This document shows, piece after piece, positions 34,989 to 43,635 of a stretch of DNA of 64,000 nucleotides. The DNA lies in NCBI GenBank assembly GCA_965215155.1, contig CBDCCY010000001.1, positions 1,116,001 through 1,180,000 on the forward strand, written 5' to 3'. Source of the DNA: JAGWAJ01 sp965215155 (GTDB lineage: Bacteria > Acidobacteriota > Vicinamibacteria > Vicinamibacterales > UBA8438). Every line of letters begins with the position of its first letter. Position 1 is the first letter of the stretch. The notes beneath the pieces were generated by a model. The model was not told where the DNA came from. It saw only the letters and a list, made by a program, of their open reading frames with translations, and made no database searches. Position numbers and translations under genes: made by a program.

Positions 34989-35551
34989 AAGTAGCTCCCT
35001 GGCCCTGACCTGGATTGGTCACCGGGCCGGTTGCCACGCAGCCGTTGCACGCGGTACGTGCGGGCTCCCGCCTATTCCCCGCTGGCGCGGGTGTCGTATT
35101 CAGCGAGCGGCCCGATGTCGGGCCGCGTGCAATCCGAACGGCTACGTGGCGTGGAGAGTCTACAGGTGGGTGCTTGACCGCGCAATCACGCCGCGGCGAC
35201 CCGCGATCCACTTCGGCTGCGGCCATTACCCTGCAAGGGCCGGAGCGTTAGCGGAGGAGTTGCGAAGCAGCTGACGGCCGCGGGCGACCGTGCGCTGCCG
35301 GACGCCGGGGGCAGCCCGTCGCTCATGCTCCTTCTGGCGAGCGGTCCGTCGATGGCCGCATCGACAGCGGTACCGGACCGGCGCGGCGTCGCGCCGTATC
35401 TCCGTCCGGCCCCCGCCGCTCGCTGACGCCCACGATGTCACCGGCAGCCGACACCATGAACCGAGACCGGGCCGCGCGCTGCACAGCCCTATCGTGCCGC
35501 GCCAGACCGTGATTCGGACGATGGACTCGAATCACTGCCGGAATCACACGC
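34989..35551. other. Gene-free stretch with a solo copy of the element tail
   Basis: 35215-35420 repeats the tail that follows the integrases of B and C (GGGCCGGAGCG..., GACGGCCGCGGG, GACCGTGCGCT, GACGCCGGGGGC) but has no integrase beside it. Upstream of it I see nothing definable. Confidence 0.55.
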
Positions 35552-36713
35552 TAGTGTCCAACGCCTGAAGTTCTTGACCAGTAGAATCGGCTCGTGGTAC
35601 GGTCGGCCCGGAAGCGAGGAGGGCCGTGCCGAACCATTACACACGAGAGGTCCCGGAGGTCTCGGACGCACAGCGCGAGGAACTGGAGGGTTGGCTGCGC
35701 CGGCGCAATACCGCGCAGGCTCTGGCCCTGAGGGCACGCATCGTGCTGCAGAGCGCCGCGGGACGGAGCGACCAGGTCGTGGCGCAGGCTCTGGGTACGA
35801 CGCGGGCCACGGTCGGCAAGTGGCGGCGGCGGTTCCTGCGCAACGGCTGCGACGGCTTGCTGGACGAACCACGGCCGGGCGCGCCGCGCCGGGTGTCGGA
35901 CGAGGACGTCGAACGGGTCGTGGTCCGGACGCTGGAGACGACCCCACGGGGGGCGACGCATTGGAGCCGGGAGTCGATGGCCCGAGCCTGCGGGCTGAGC
36001 GCTTCGACCGTCGGCCGCGTGTGGCGCGCGTTCGCGCTCAAGCCCCATCGCAGCGAGACCTTCAAGCTGTCGCGAGACCCGTTGTTCATCGAGAAAGTGC
36101 GCGATATCGTGGGGCTGTACCTGCATCCGCCGGAGCGAGCGGTGGTGCTGTGTGTGGATGAGAAGTCGCAGATCCAGGCGTTGAACCGTACCCAGCCGGT
36201 GTTGCCGATGCGTCCGGGAGCACCGGAGCAGCGGACACACGACTATCGACGGCACGGCACGACCTCGTTGTTCGCGGCCCTGAACACCGCCACCGGCGAG
36301 GTGATCGGCAGGTGCTTTCGGAAGCACCGCTCGGTGGAGTTCAAGCGCTTCCTCGCCGTGATCGACAAGGCGGTGCCGCCCGACCTCGACATCCACCTGG
36401 TGCTGGACAACTACGGCACGCACAAGACGGCGATGATCCACGACTGGCTGGCACGGCGTCCTCGGTATCACCTGCACTTCACGCCCACGAGCGCATCGTG
36501 GCTCAACCAGGTAGAGCGTTGGTTCGCCGAGATCACCCGGCAGCAGATCCGGCGTGGAACCCATCGCAGCACCCAAGCACTCGAGGCGGCGATCAAGGAG
36601 TACCTGGCGGTCTACAACGAAGACCCCAAGCCCTTCGTCTGGACGAAGACCGCCGAGCAGATCCTGGAATCCCTGAAGCGTTACTGCTCACGTATTTCTG
36701 ACGGTGCACACTA
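35552..36713 (+). mobile_element. IS630-family insertion sequence, complete
   Basis: TA dinucleotides flank the element at 35552-35553 and 36712-36713, as expected for IS630 (TA target duplication). The ends are related inverted repeats: left GTGTCCAACGCCTGAAGTTC and right (reverse strand) GTGTGCACCGTCAGAAATAC. It contains a single intact transposase gene. Confidence 0.85.
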
Positions 36714-36714
36714 G
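35626..36714 (+). CDS. tnpA: IS630-family transposase
   Basis: 362 aa. The N-terminal HTH is ARIVLQSAAGRSDQVVAQAL, then GTTRATVGKWRRRFLRNG. The DDE triad is VVLCVDEKSQIQALNRTQPV (Asp), DIHLVLDNYGTHKTAMIHDW (Asp) and FTPTSASWLNQVERWFAEIT (Glu). The length and frame are intact, so it may be active. The stop codon TAG is completed by the target-site TA at the IS border. No host gene is visibly cut by it. Confidence 0.95.
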   Translation: MPNHYTREVPEVSDAQREELEGWLRRRNTAQALALRARIVLQSAAGRSDQVVAQALGTTRATVGKWRRRFLRNGCDGLLDEPRPGAPRRVSDEDVERVVVRTLETTPRGATHWSRESMARACGLSASTVGRVWRAFALKPHRSETFKLSRDPLFIEKVRDIVGLYLHPPERAVVLCVDEKSQIQALNRTQPVLPMRPGAPEQRTHDYRRHGTTSLFAALNTATGEVIGRCFRKHRSVEFKRFLAVIDKAVPPDLDIHLVLDNYGTHKTAMIHDWLARRPRYHLHFTPTSASWLNQVERWFAEITRQQIRRGTHRSTQALEAAIKEYLAVYNEDPKPFVWTKTAEQILESLKRYCSRISDGAH

Positions 36715-36806
36715 CCGCACCGCCGGCGCAGCGGAGAGTGCCGTCGTTGTTGGAGGGGTCATGCCACCCGCAGGAGCAGCCAGACCGGTATTGCGCCGCG
36801 TCTAGT

Positions 36807-36891
36807 GCCGGGAGCGACCCCCACGAAACCTTCGGTTTCGCGGCGCAATGGGTGTTCCTCCGTCACACCTACTGCGCGGGTCGCTCCCGGC
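36807..36891 (-). repeat. Structured palindromic element, copy 2
   Basis: Outer perfect stem GCCGGGAGCGACCC / GGGTCGCTCCCGGC (14 bp). Inside, on the minus strand, are CGCAGTAGGTGTGACGGAGG and AACACCCATTGCGCC (one hairpin arm pair), then CGAAACC-GAA-GGTTTCG. It differs from copy 1 at paired positions. Confidence 0.72.
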
Positions 36892-37396
36892 TGGATTCTT
36901 CCCTCCCGGAAGGGGGCGAGCCCGCCGTCGGCGGCCTCCTGTCGGCTCCGCCGCTCCGCCAACCCGTCCCGCGTTCACGCCGCGCGAGCGCGCGGCGCGG
37001 CGATCATCGACGGCATCGTTGGACAGCGCATCTTTCGCACGTGCTCACCGATGAGCCAGACCTCGACCCTGCCACGCACACGACCGCGGTCTCTGGTGTC
37101 CGGTGCGCCGCGACAGCGGCGCAGCTCGTTCGTGTCGAGAAGGCGGGTCAGCCTTCAGGCTGGCCCGTAAGAGCGAACCCGCACGGTCGGTCGCGGCAGT
37201 CACCCTGAAAGGGCCGGAGCGGAGCGGAGGACCTGCGGAGCCTGCGGAGCAGGTTGACGGCCGCGGGTGACCGTGCGCTGGCGGACGCCGGGGGCGCCCG
37301 GCCGCTCATCTTCCTGCCGAGCGAGCGGCCCGGCGACGGCCGCATCGACGGCGGGTCCGAACCGGCGCGACGCGCCGCAATGCCGTTCGGGGTCGA

Positions 37397-37475
37397 GGGG
37401 CGGAGCCCCCGCCAGCCCCTTGTGTAGCACAAGGGGTAAGCTGGCTCCTGATACCTAAAGGTCTCAGGAGCCAGC
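37397..37475 (-). repeat. Triple-hairpin structure downstream of the element C integrase
   Basis: Minus strand: GCTGGCTCCTGA / TCAGGAGCCAGC, CCCCTTGTG / CACAAGGGG, GGGGC-TCC-GCCCC. It is almost the same as element B, in mirror position. Confidence 0.7.
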
Positions 37476-37688
37476 GTTCCGGTGCTCCGATCTCGTGTCC
37501 TTCCGTCTCCTCGTCGCCGCCCGGATCCTCGTCGTCGCTCTCCTGGATCTGCTCGTGTTCGCCGTCCCGCTCGATGTCGTTCCCCGCTCGATCCGCCTGC
37601 ATCCGATGTCCGTCGGTGATCTCCGCCTGACCCGTCTGTGCAGCCGGTGCGGTCGATTCGGGGGAGGCAGGGTTCGGTCCGGTCGTGG

Positions 37689-38957
37689 TCAGTGCGCCCG
37701 GTTGCCGGCGACTCCCTGTCGGGCTGGTTGGCTGTGGGAGGTCGCTCCGGGGCTGGTTCGCTCGATGTACCCAGCCCAGTCGTCCATGAGCCGCCGCCGC
37801 CGCTCGAACAGGTCCGACCGCGCGTAGGCCGCCTCGACCTTGTTGCCGACGATGTGGGCGAGCGCCGCTTCGATGACCTCGCGCCGGTGCTCCGTCTCCT
37901 CGGCCGCCCAATCCCGAAACGACGAGCGGAAGCCATGTGGAACGGCCGGGATCCGCTGACGCTCCAGCAGCCGGCGCAGCACCTTCTCGTCGAGCGGCTC
38001 GCCGTCGCCGTTGGTGAACACCAGCGGACCGCCACGGTCGCCGAGCGCCCGCGCCGCGTCGACGATCTCCACGGCGCGGCGGCACAGCGGGACGCGGTGT
38101 TCGCGGCTCGCCTTCATCCGCGTCGCCGGAATGGTCCACACGTGGGCCGACGTGTCCATCTCGGTCCATCGCGCCCAACGGACCTCACCCCATCGAGCGG
38201 CCGTGAGCACGAGGAACTCGAACGCCAGCCTGACCGCCTCGGCCGCGTTCGACGCCCGCACCGTCGCGACCGCCGCCGACACGTCCCGATGCGGCAGCGC
38301 CCGCATGTGCCGCACGACCTCGTTCTGCTTGCCGAGCACCGGCAGCACGCGGGCGCACGGGTTGTCCGGTCTCAGGTTCACGGCGATGGCCCACTCCATC
38401 ACCGCGCTGATGCGCTGGCGGACGTTCCGGGCCGTCTGCGCCTTCACGTGCCAGATCGGCGTGAGGACATCCAGCACGTCGGCGCTCGTCACTTCGGAGA
38501 CGGGCCGGCTGCCGATGCGCGGGAAGGCGTGGAGTTCGAGGCTGTTCAGCCAGGTCCGGGCGTGGACGGGGCTGCGCCAGCCGGCCCGCTTCCGCTCGAC
38601 GACGCGGGCGGCGGCGTCGGCGAAGGTCGGCATGGCGTCGGCGCGGCGCCTCTCGGCGAGCGGGTCGCCGCCCTCGCGGGCGAGCTTCCGGTTCGACAGT
38701 GCCCGCTCCCGCGCCTCGGCCAGCGATACCAGGGCGGTGCTGCCGAGTCCGAGTTCGCGTTTCCGGCCGCGGATGACAAGCCGCTGGACCCAGCTTCGGG
38801 TGCCGGTGGGCTGGACGACGAGGTAGAGCCCCTGCCCGTCGCAGTACCTGCCGGGCGGGGCGGAACGGATGAAGGCTGCCGACAGCGCCTTGTCGGGGTG
38901 CCGGCCTCGGGGCTTGGTTCTGCGGGGTCTGTCCGCCGGGGTGTATCCGCTTTCCAT
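37689..38957 (-). CDS. int: Tyrosine recombinase (DUF4102-type integrase) of element C
   Basis: 422 aa from ATG 38957 (alternative upstream starts to 38972). Nearly identical to the element B integrase: GRYCDGQGLYLVVQPTGTRS, LTAARWGEVR, HGFRSSFRDWAAEE and AHIVGNKVEAAYARSDL. The differences are a handful of substitutions, for example YTPADRP against CDTANRP near the start. The gene starts about 145 bp from the core repeat and reads inward. Confidence 0.94.
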   Translation of the reverse strand: MESGYTPADRPRRTKPRGRHPDKALSAAFIRSAPPGRYCDGQGLYLVVQPTGTRSWVQRLVIRGRKRELGLGSTALVSLAEARERALSNRKLAREGGDPLAERRRADAMPTFADAAARVVERKRAGWRSPVHARTWLNSLELHAFPRIGSRPVSEVTSADVLDVLTPIWHVKAQTARNVRQRISAVMEWAIAVNLRPDNPCARVLPVLGKQNEVVRHMRALPHRDVSAAVATVRASNAAEAVRLAFEFLVLTAARWGEVRWARWTEMDTSAHVWTIPATRMKASREHRVPLCRRAVEIVDAARALGDRGGPLVFTNGDGEPLDEKVLRRLLERQRIPAVPHGFRSSFRDWAAEETEHRREVIEAALAHIVGNKVEAAYARSDLFERRRRLMDDWAGYIERTSPGATSHSQPARQGVAGNRAH

Positions 38958-39044
38958 TCCCATATCATACACGGGATTCCAGCGGATCTCGCGAGACTTC
39001 CTGACCGGCGCGGGCCGGCAAAACGAATCATAAACGATTGCTAG

Positions 39045-39113
39045 TCAGTTGCTTATGGGATTCTCTGCACGATGACGGACGGCCGCGGACTCCGGGCGTC
39101 CGTTGAGGTGCTG
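39045..39113. other. Attachment site, integrase-side end of element C
   Basis: TCAGTTGCTTATGG (39045-39058), 42 nt, then the core CGTTGAGGTGCTG (39101-39113; reverse complement of CAGCACCTCAACG). Confidence 0.65.
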
Positions 39114-40028
39114 GTAGTACCAGGCGATCTCGCCGGTGTCGGCGTCGAGCGCCAGCGTGGAGTTGTGGTACAGGTGCTTCCGGTCGACTCCACCGAGCAT
39201 GAACTTCGGGGCGGGCGACGTCACCGACGTGCCGATGTAGATGAGATTCAACGCCGGGTCGTAGCTCGGCACCATCCAGGCGCCCACGTGCTTGCGCTCC
39301 TCGAACGGCACGTCGCCCCAGCTCTCGTCGCCCGGTTCCCCGGGCGCGGGAATGGTGCGCGTCCGCCACAGCTCCGCGCCGGTCCGGGCGTCGTGGGCGG
39401 TGATGACGCACGCGTCGGGACCGCCGCTCGGGGCGCAGCTCCGGCCCGAGATGACCTTGCCGCCGGCGATGATGGGTCCGGAGGTCTGGTTGGCGGGATG
39501 GGTCCGGTAGTCGAGGATCTGCGTCTCCCAGGCCAGGCGGCCGGTTTCGGCATCGAGCGCGAAGACGTAGTCGTCGACGCTGGTGTCGATGATGAGGTTG
39601 CCGTAGATGGCGAGATTCCGGTTGATGTCGGCGAGGACGCCGATGAAGTACTCGTCCACGTCCTCGGGCAGCGACCGCCGGTATTCCCACAGGAGATCGC
39701 CGCTGGCGCCGTCGATGGCCTGGATGACATCCCGCGGGTTGGGCATGTAGAGGACGCCGTCATGGACGAGCGGCGTTCCCTGCTGGAGACCGGGCCCGAG
39801 GGCTCGCGTCCAGACCATCCGCAGGTCGCCCACGTTGCCGCGGTCGATCTGCTCGAGCGGGCTGTAGCCCCACCCGTCGAGCGTCCGCCGCCACATGAGC
39901 CAGTCGGCCGGATCGGGATCCTGCAGTACCGTGTCCGTCACCGGGACGAAACCGCTGTTCGGCTGAGCGAGCGCGTGGCTCGCGAGCAGCACAAGACACA
40001 CCACCAATGCCGAACGGATCGCAGACAT
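39045..40028 (-). pseudogene. PQQ-type dehydrogenase 2, N-terminal fragment
   Basis: ATG 40028; signal peptide MSAIRSALVVCLVLLASHAL ending AQ. Quinoprotein propeller: FVPVTDTVLQDPDPADWLMW, WGYSPLEQIDRGNVGDLRMV, LYMPNPRDVIQAIDGASGDL, SGRSCAPSGGPDACVITAHD and EPGDESWGDVPFEERKHVGA, ending with LDADTGEIAWYYQHLN at the core repeat. The remaining 18 codons (GRPESAAVRHRAENPISN, stop 39045) come from element C and equal the tail added to PQQ1 by element B. Family members oxidise alcohols in the periplasm with PQQ and pass electrons on; no cytochrome c domain is fused here. Confidence 0.9.
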
Positions 40029-40117
40029 ACGCCCTCCACGCCCAACACTATACGCGCCCTCGAGAGGCGATCACGTCGTTCGGTCGACGAAGCGGCAGGT
40101 CCGCGGCGCCTCGGTTC

Positions 40118-43100
40118 TCAGGACGCGACCTCGGCAACGCGGGCCGCGCTCCCTTCCGGCAGGGCCGCCGGCGGCGGCTCCGGCGCCGATCCCCGGCGCC
40201 CGAACACCCTGCGCATCGTGCGGCCGAAGTCGTCGAGAATCATGTAGGACGTCGGCACCAGGATCAGCGTGATGAACGTCGCGAACAGCACGCCGAAACC
40301 GAGCGACACCGCCATCGGTTTCAGGAAGGCGGCGTCGAGGCTGCGGTTCCACGTCAGCGGCGCGAGGCCGAAGAAGGTCGTCAGCGAGGTCAGCAGGATG
40401 GGCCGGAAGCGCTGGACGCCCGCCTCCCGCACCGCCAGCGCGAGCCCCGCCGACTCGAACGCCCGCCGGTCCGCCGGGCCCCCGCCCGCCTGCCGCGCCA
40501 TCCGTCCGACGCCGGTGTGCGTGGCCCGCGCGCGGTTGATGAAGTCGACCATGATCAGGCTGTCGTTGACCACGACGCCGGTCAGCGCGACGAGCCCGAA
40601 CATCGACATCATCGACACGTTCAGGTCCAGGAAGATGTGCCCCCAGACCGCCCCGATGAGCCCGAACGGGATCGCGGTCATGATGATGAGCGGCTGCACG
40701 TAGGACCGGAGCGGCACCGCGAGCAGGGCGAAGATCATCAGCAGCGCGAGCACGAAGCCCCGCTGCAGCCCCCCGACCGCGTCCCGCTGCTCGGCCATCA
40801 TCCCCTCGAACGTGTAGAACACGCCCGGGTGGCGGGCGAGCACTTCGGGGAGGATGCGGGTGTTGAGGTCGGCGATGACGTCGCCCGCCGAGGTCACGCC
40901 CGGGTCGACGGAGGCGGTGACGTTGACGGCCCGGTTGCGGTCGACGCGGCGGATGGAGGCGAAGCCGCGCCCCGGCTCGACGACCGCGACGGAGCTGAAG
41001 GGCACCTCGCCGCCGTCGGGGGTGCGGATGCGCATGTTCTCGAGGTCGCCGAGCGAGCGGCGCTCGTCGCGGGGGTAGCGGACCATGACGCGGATGTCGT
41101 CGCGGCCGCGCTGGATGCGCTGCGCCTCCTCGCCGTAGAAGGCCTGGCGCACCTGCCGGCCGAGGTCCTGCAGCGTGAGGCCGAGGGCCTCGGCGGCGGG
41201 CTTGATGCCGAGCTTCATCTCCTCCTTGCCGGCGCGGAACGAGTCGGTCACCTCGTAGACGCCGGCGTACCCCCGAAGCCGCTCCTTGACGTCCTCGGCG
41301 GCGGCCCGCAGGCGATCGAGGTCGGGCCCGGCGAGCTGCACGTCGACGTCGCTCCCCGCGTTCATGCTGCTCAACGTGAAGTTGACGTCGTCCGCCTCGG
41401 CGATCGGGCCGGTGGCGTCCCGCCACATGAGGCCGAGCTCCTCGCTGCCGTAGATGCGCTGCTCCGTCGGGAGCAGCTCGATTGCGACCTCCCCGATGTG
41501 CGACGACGCCACGCTGCCCACTGGCGGTCCGTCCGGTCCGCCGCCCCGCCCCGCCATCGGCTGGTCGCCGACCGCGGCCAGCACGTGCACGAAGTAGTCG
41601 CGGCCCGTCTCCTCGAGGAGCCGCTGGCGGAGCCGGTCCGCGCCCGCCTCGAGCCTCGCCACCGCCTCCCCGGTGGTGGCCACCGGGGTGCCCTGCGGCA
41701 TCGTCACCGACGCCGAGATGACGTCGGCCTCGATGTTGGGGATGAAGCGGAAGGGCGGCCGTCCCGAGAGCACCAGGCCGACGGTGACGATCATGATGCC
41801 GACGCCGATCGACGCGGTCAGGTAGCGCCAGCGGAGGGCCGCCTCGAGGAGCGGACAGTAGACGCCCCGCACGAAGCGTTTCAGGCCCTCCGAGAACAGC
41901 GACTGGAACCGGCGCCACGGCCCCGGCCGGGTCCGCCTCGGGATGTGCGACAGGTGGGCGGGCAGGATGTTCAGCGACTCGACCAGCGAGAAGAGCAGGC
42001 ACGGGATGACGACGAGCGGGATGACCCGGAAGATCTTGCCCATCATGCCGGGCACGAACAGCAGCGGGCTGAAGGCGGCCACCGTCGTCAGGACCGCGAA
42101 CGTCACCGGCTTGGCTATCTCGTAGGCGCCTTCGATGGAGCCCCGCATGCCGTCGCCGTGCTGCTCCTGGTGCCGGTAGATGTTCTCGCCGACGATGATG
42201 GCGTCGTCGACGACGATGCCCAGCACCAGGACGAAGGCGAACAGGGAAATGACGTTGACCGTGACGTCGAGGCCCGGCATCAGGGCGATGGCGCCCAGGA
42301 ACGAGATGGGAATCCCCAGGCTGACCCAGAACGCCAGGCGCAGCTCCAGGAACAGCGCCAGCACCAGGAAGACGAGCGCGAACCCCGCGAAGCCGCTCTG
42401 CAGCATCAGCGCGAGCTGGTTGTTCAGCGACTCCGCTTCGTTCTGCCAGACCGTGAGCGAGACGCCCTCCGGGAGGCGCGCCTGCGCGTCGGCGACGTAC
42501 TCGGTGGTCAGGGCGGCGATCTCGATCGCGCTCTGGTCGCCGGTGCGGAAGACGGAGACCATCATTGTCGGCTCGACGTCGAAGCGGGCTTCCTGGTCGG
42601 TCTCCTCGAAGCCGTCGACGACGGTCGCCACGTCGCCGAGGTGCAGGCGGCTGCCGTCGGCCCGTGTCCACAGGACCAGGTTCTCGAACTCGGCCCCCCG
42701 GTAGGCCTGCCCGATCGTCCGCAGCAGGATCTCGCCCCGCTCCGTCCGCACCGACCCGCCCGGCAGGTCCAGGGAAGACCGGCGCACCGCGTCCGCCACC
42801 TGGTCGAACGTCATGCCGTGCCGCCGCAAGTCGCTCTCGGAGACCTCGATCGAGATCTCGTAGGGCGGCGCGCTCACGATGTCGACCTGCGTGATGCCCG
42901 CGATCGCGGTCAGCTCGTCCCGGACGCGCTCGGTGATCTGCTTCAGCGTGAACGGATCGATGTCGCCGGAGACCGCGATGTCGACCACCTGCTGCCGGTT
43001 CGTGAGCTCGCGGATGATCGGCTTCTCGGTCTCGATCGGGAACGTCGTGATGGCGTCGATGTTGCTCTTGACCTCGTCGACGACGCGGCGGGCGTCGGCC

Positions 43101-43396
43101 CCGAGGTCGAGCTCGATCATCACCGTCCCCATTCCCTCGGAGGCGGTCGACTGGATCCGCTTGATGCCGTCGATGCCCTGGATCGCCTCCTCGATGCGGA
43201 CGTTCACCGCCTGCTCGACCTCCTCGGGGGCGGCGCCCAGGTACGGGACCTCGACGTTGATGCGGTCGAGCTCCATCTCCGGAAACACCTCTTCGTTGGT
43301 GTTCGTTGCGGCGAGGATGCCGCTGACGATGATGAATGTCATCATCAGGTTGGCGGCGACGCCGTTGCGTGCGAACCAGTCGATCATGCCCTTCAC
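40118..43396 (-). CDS. RND-family efflux transporter (AcrB/AcrD/AcrF type)
   Basis: 1092 aa, a full-length inner-membrane proton antiporter. The start MKGMIDWFARNGVAANLMMT is the typical first helix. The periplasmic porter domain has VEVPYLGAAPEEVEQAVNVR. TM4 holds the paired Asp of the proton relay, LVLGIVVDDAIIVGENIYRH. The second half repeats the fold with VALTGVVVNDSLIMVDFINR and FRPILLTSLTTFFGLAPLT. A Gly/Pro-rich loop (GRGGGPDGPPVG) is inserted in the second porter domain. No adaptor (MFP) gene is next to it here. It lies 89 bp upstream of PQQ2 and 240 bp downstream of the regulator on the same strand. Confidence 0.95.
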   Translation of the reverse strand: MKGMIDWFARNGVAANLMMTFIIVSGILAATNTNEEVFPEMELDRINVEVPYLGAAPEEVEQAVNVRIEEAIQGIDGIKRIQSTASEGMGTVMIELDLGADARRVVDEVKSNIDAITTFPIETEKPIIRELTNRQQVVDIAVSGDIDPFTLKQITERVRDELTAIAGITQVDIVSAPPYEISIEVSESDLRRHGMTFDQVADAVRRSSLDLPGGSVRTERGEILLRTIGQAYRGAEFENLVLWTRADGSRLHLGDVATVVDGFEETDQEARFDVEPTMMVSVFRTGDQSAIEIAALTTEYVADAQARLPEGVSLTVWQNEAESLNNQLALMLQSGFAGFALVFLVLALFLELRLAFWVSLGIPISFLGAIALMPGLDVTVNVISLFAFVLVLGIVVDDAIIVGENIYRHQEQHGDGMRGSIEGAYEIAKPVTFAVLTTVAAFSPLLFVPGMMGKIFRVIPLVVIPCLLFSLVESLNILPAHLSHIPRRTRPGPWRRFQSLFSEGLKRFVRGVYCPLLEAALRWRYLTASIGVGIMIVTVGLVLSGRPPFRFIPNIEADVISASVTMPQGTPVATTGEAVARLEAGADRLRQRLLEETGRDYFVHVLAAVGDQPMAGRGGGPDGPPVGSVASSHIGEVAIELLPTEQRIYGSEELGLMWRDATGPIAEADDVNFTLSSMNAGSDVDVQLAGPDLDRLRAAAEDVKERLRGYAGVYEVTDSFRAGKEEMKLGIKPAAEALGLTLQDLGRQVRQAFYGEEAQRIQRGRDDIRVMVRYPRDERRSLGDLENMRIRTPDGGEVPFSSVAVVEPGRGFASIRRVDRNRAVNVTASVDPGVTSAGDVIADLNTRILPEVLARHPGVFYTFEGMMAEQRDAVGGLQRGFVLALLMIFALLAVPLRSYVQPLIIMTAIPFGLIGAVWGHIFLDLNVSMMSMFGLVALTGVVVNDSLIMVDFINRARATHTGVGRMARQAGGGPADRRAFESAGLALAVREAGVQRFRPILLTSLTTFFGLAPLTWNRSLDAAFLKPMAVSLGFGVLFATFITLILVPTSYMILDDFGRTMRRVFGRRGSAPEPPPAALPEGSAARVAEVAS

Positions 43397-43635
43397 GGTC
43401 GCCTCCCGCGTTCTGCCCGTCCCGCCCCTTGATCCGGCGCACGGCCGAGGCGAGGGCGCGACGCGCCCTGCGCGACCGTCCCTTGCAGAGTATTACGGAG
43501 GCTCGTCCCGCCGCGATCTGCGCCGCCCGCAGGATTTGGACTCCCGCGACATTTCCGGCCTCCCGCCCTGTATCCCCGCGCACGCCGCGCACGCCGGAAC
43601 CGCGCCGCGCCGGGAACTCCGGCGGGGCGAGGCCG

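Larger units (their letters stand above)
36715..37688. other. Backbone tail of element C without a convincing gene
   Basis: It holds the structured element copy 2 (36807-36891), the A/C shared repeat (36968-37050), the B/C/solo tail (about 37140-37400) and the triple hairpin (37397-37475). Open frames are not conserved between the copies. Confidence 0.55.
33046..39113. mobile_element. Integrative element C inside PQQ2 (about 6.1 kb)
   Basis: Core repeats (minus strand) CAGCACCTGAACG at 33058-33046 and CAGCACCTCAACG at 39113-39101, the same Q-H-L-N codons as used by element B in PQQ1. The integrase lies at the right end, reading inward. The distal arm is at 33068-33085, again 9 nt from the core. 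Cargo: SNase-like nuclease, exported protein, complete IS630 element, repeat tails. The integrase half is nearly identical to element B. Confidence 0.85.

Noticed and set aside
5700..39113. tRNA or tmRNA gene as the integration target
   Set aside because: No tRNA-like cloverleaf or CCA end seen at any junction; the repeats are PQQ-dehydrogenase codons.
40007..43592. Open frames of over 1100 aa overlapping the RND gene
   Set aside because: Shadow frames of the transporter, which has full family signatures in the 40118-43396 frame.
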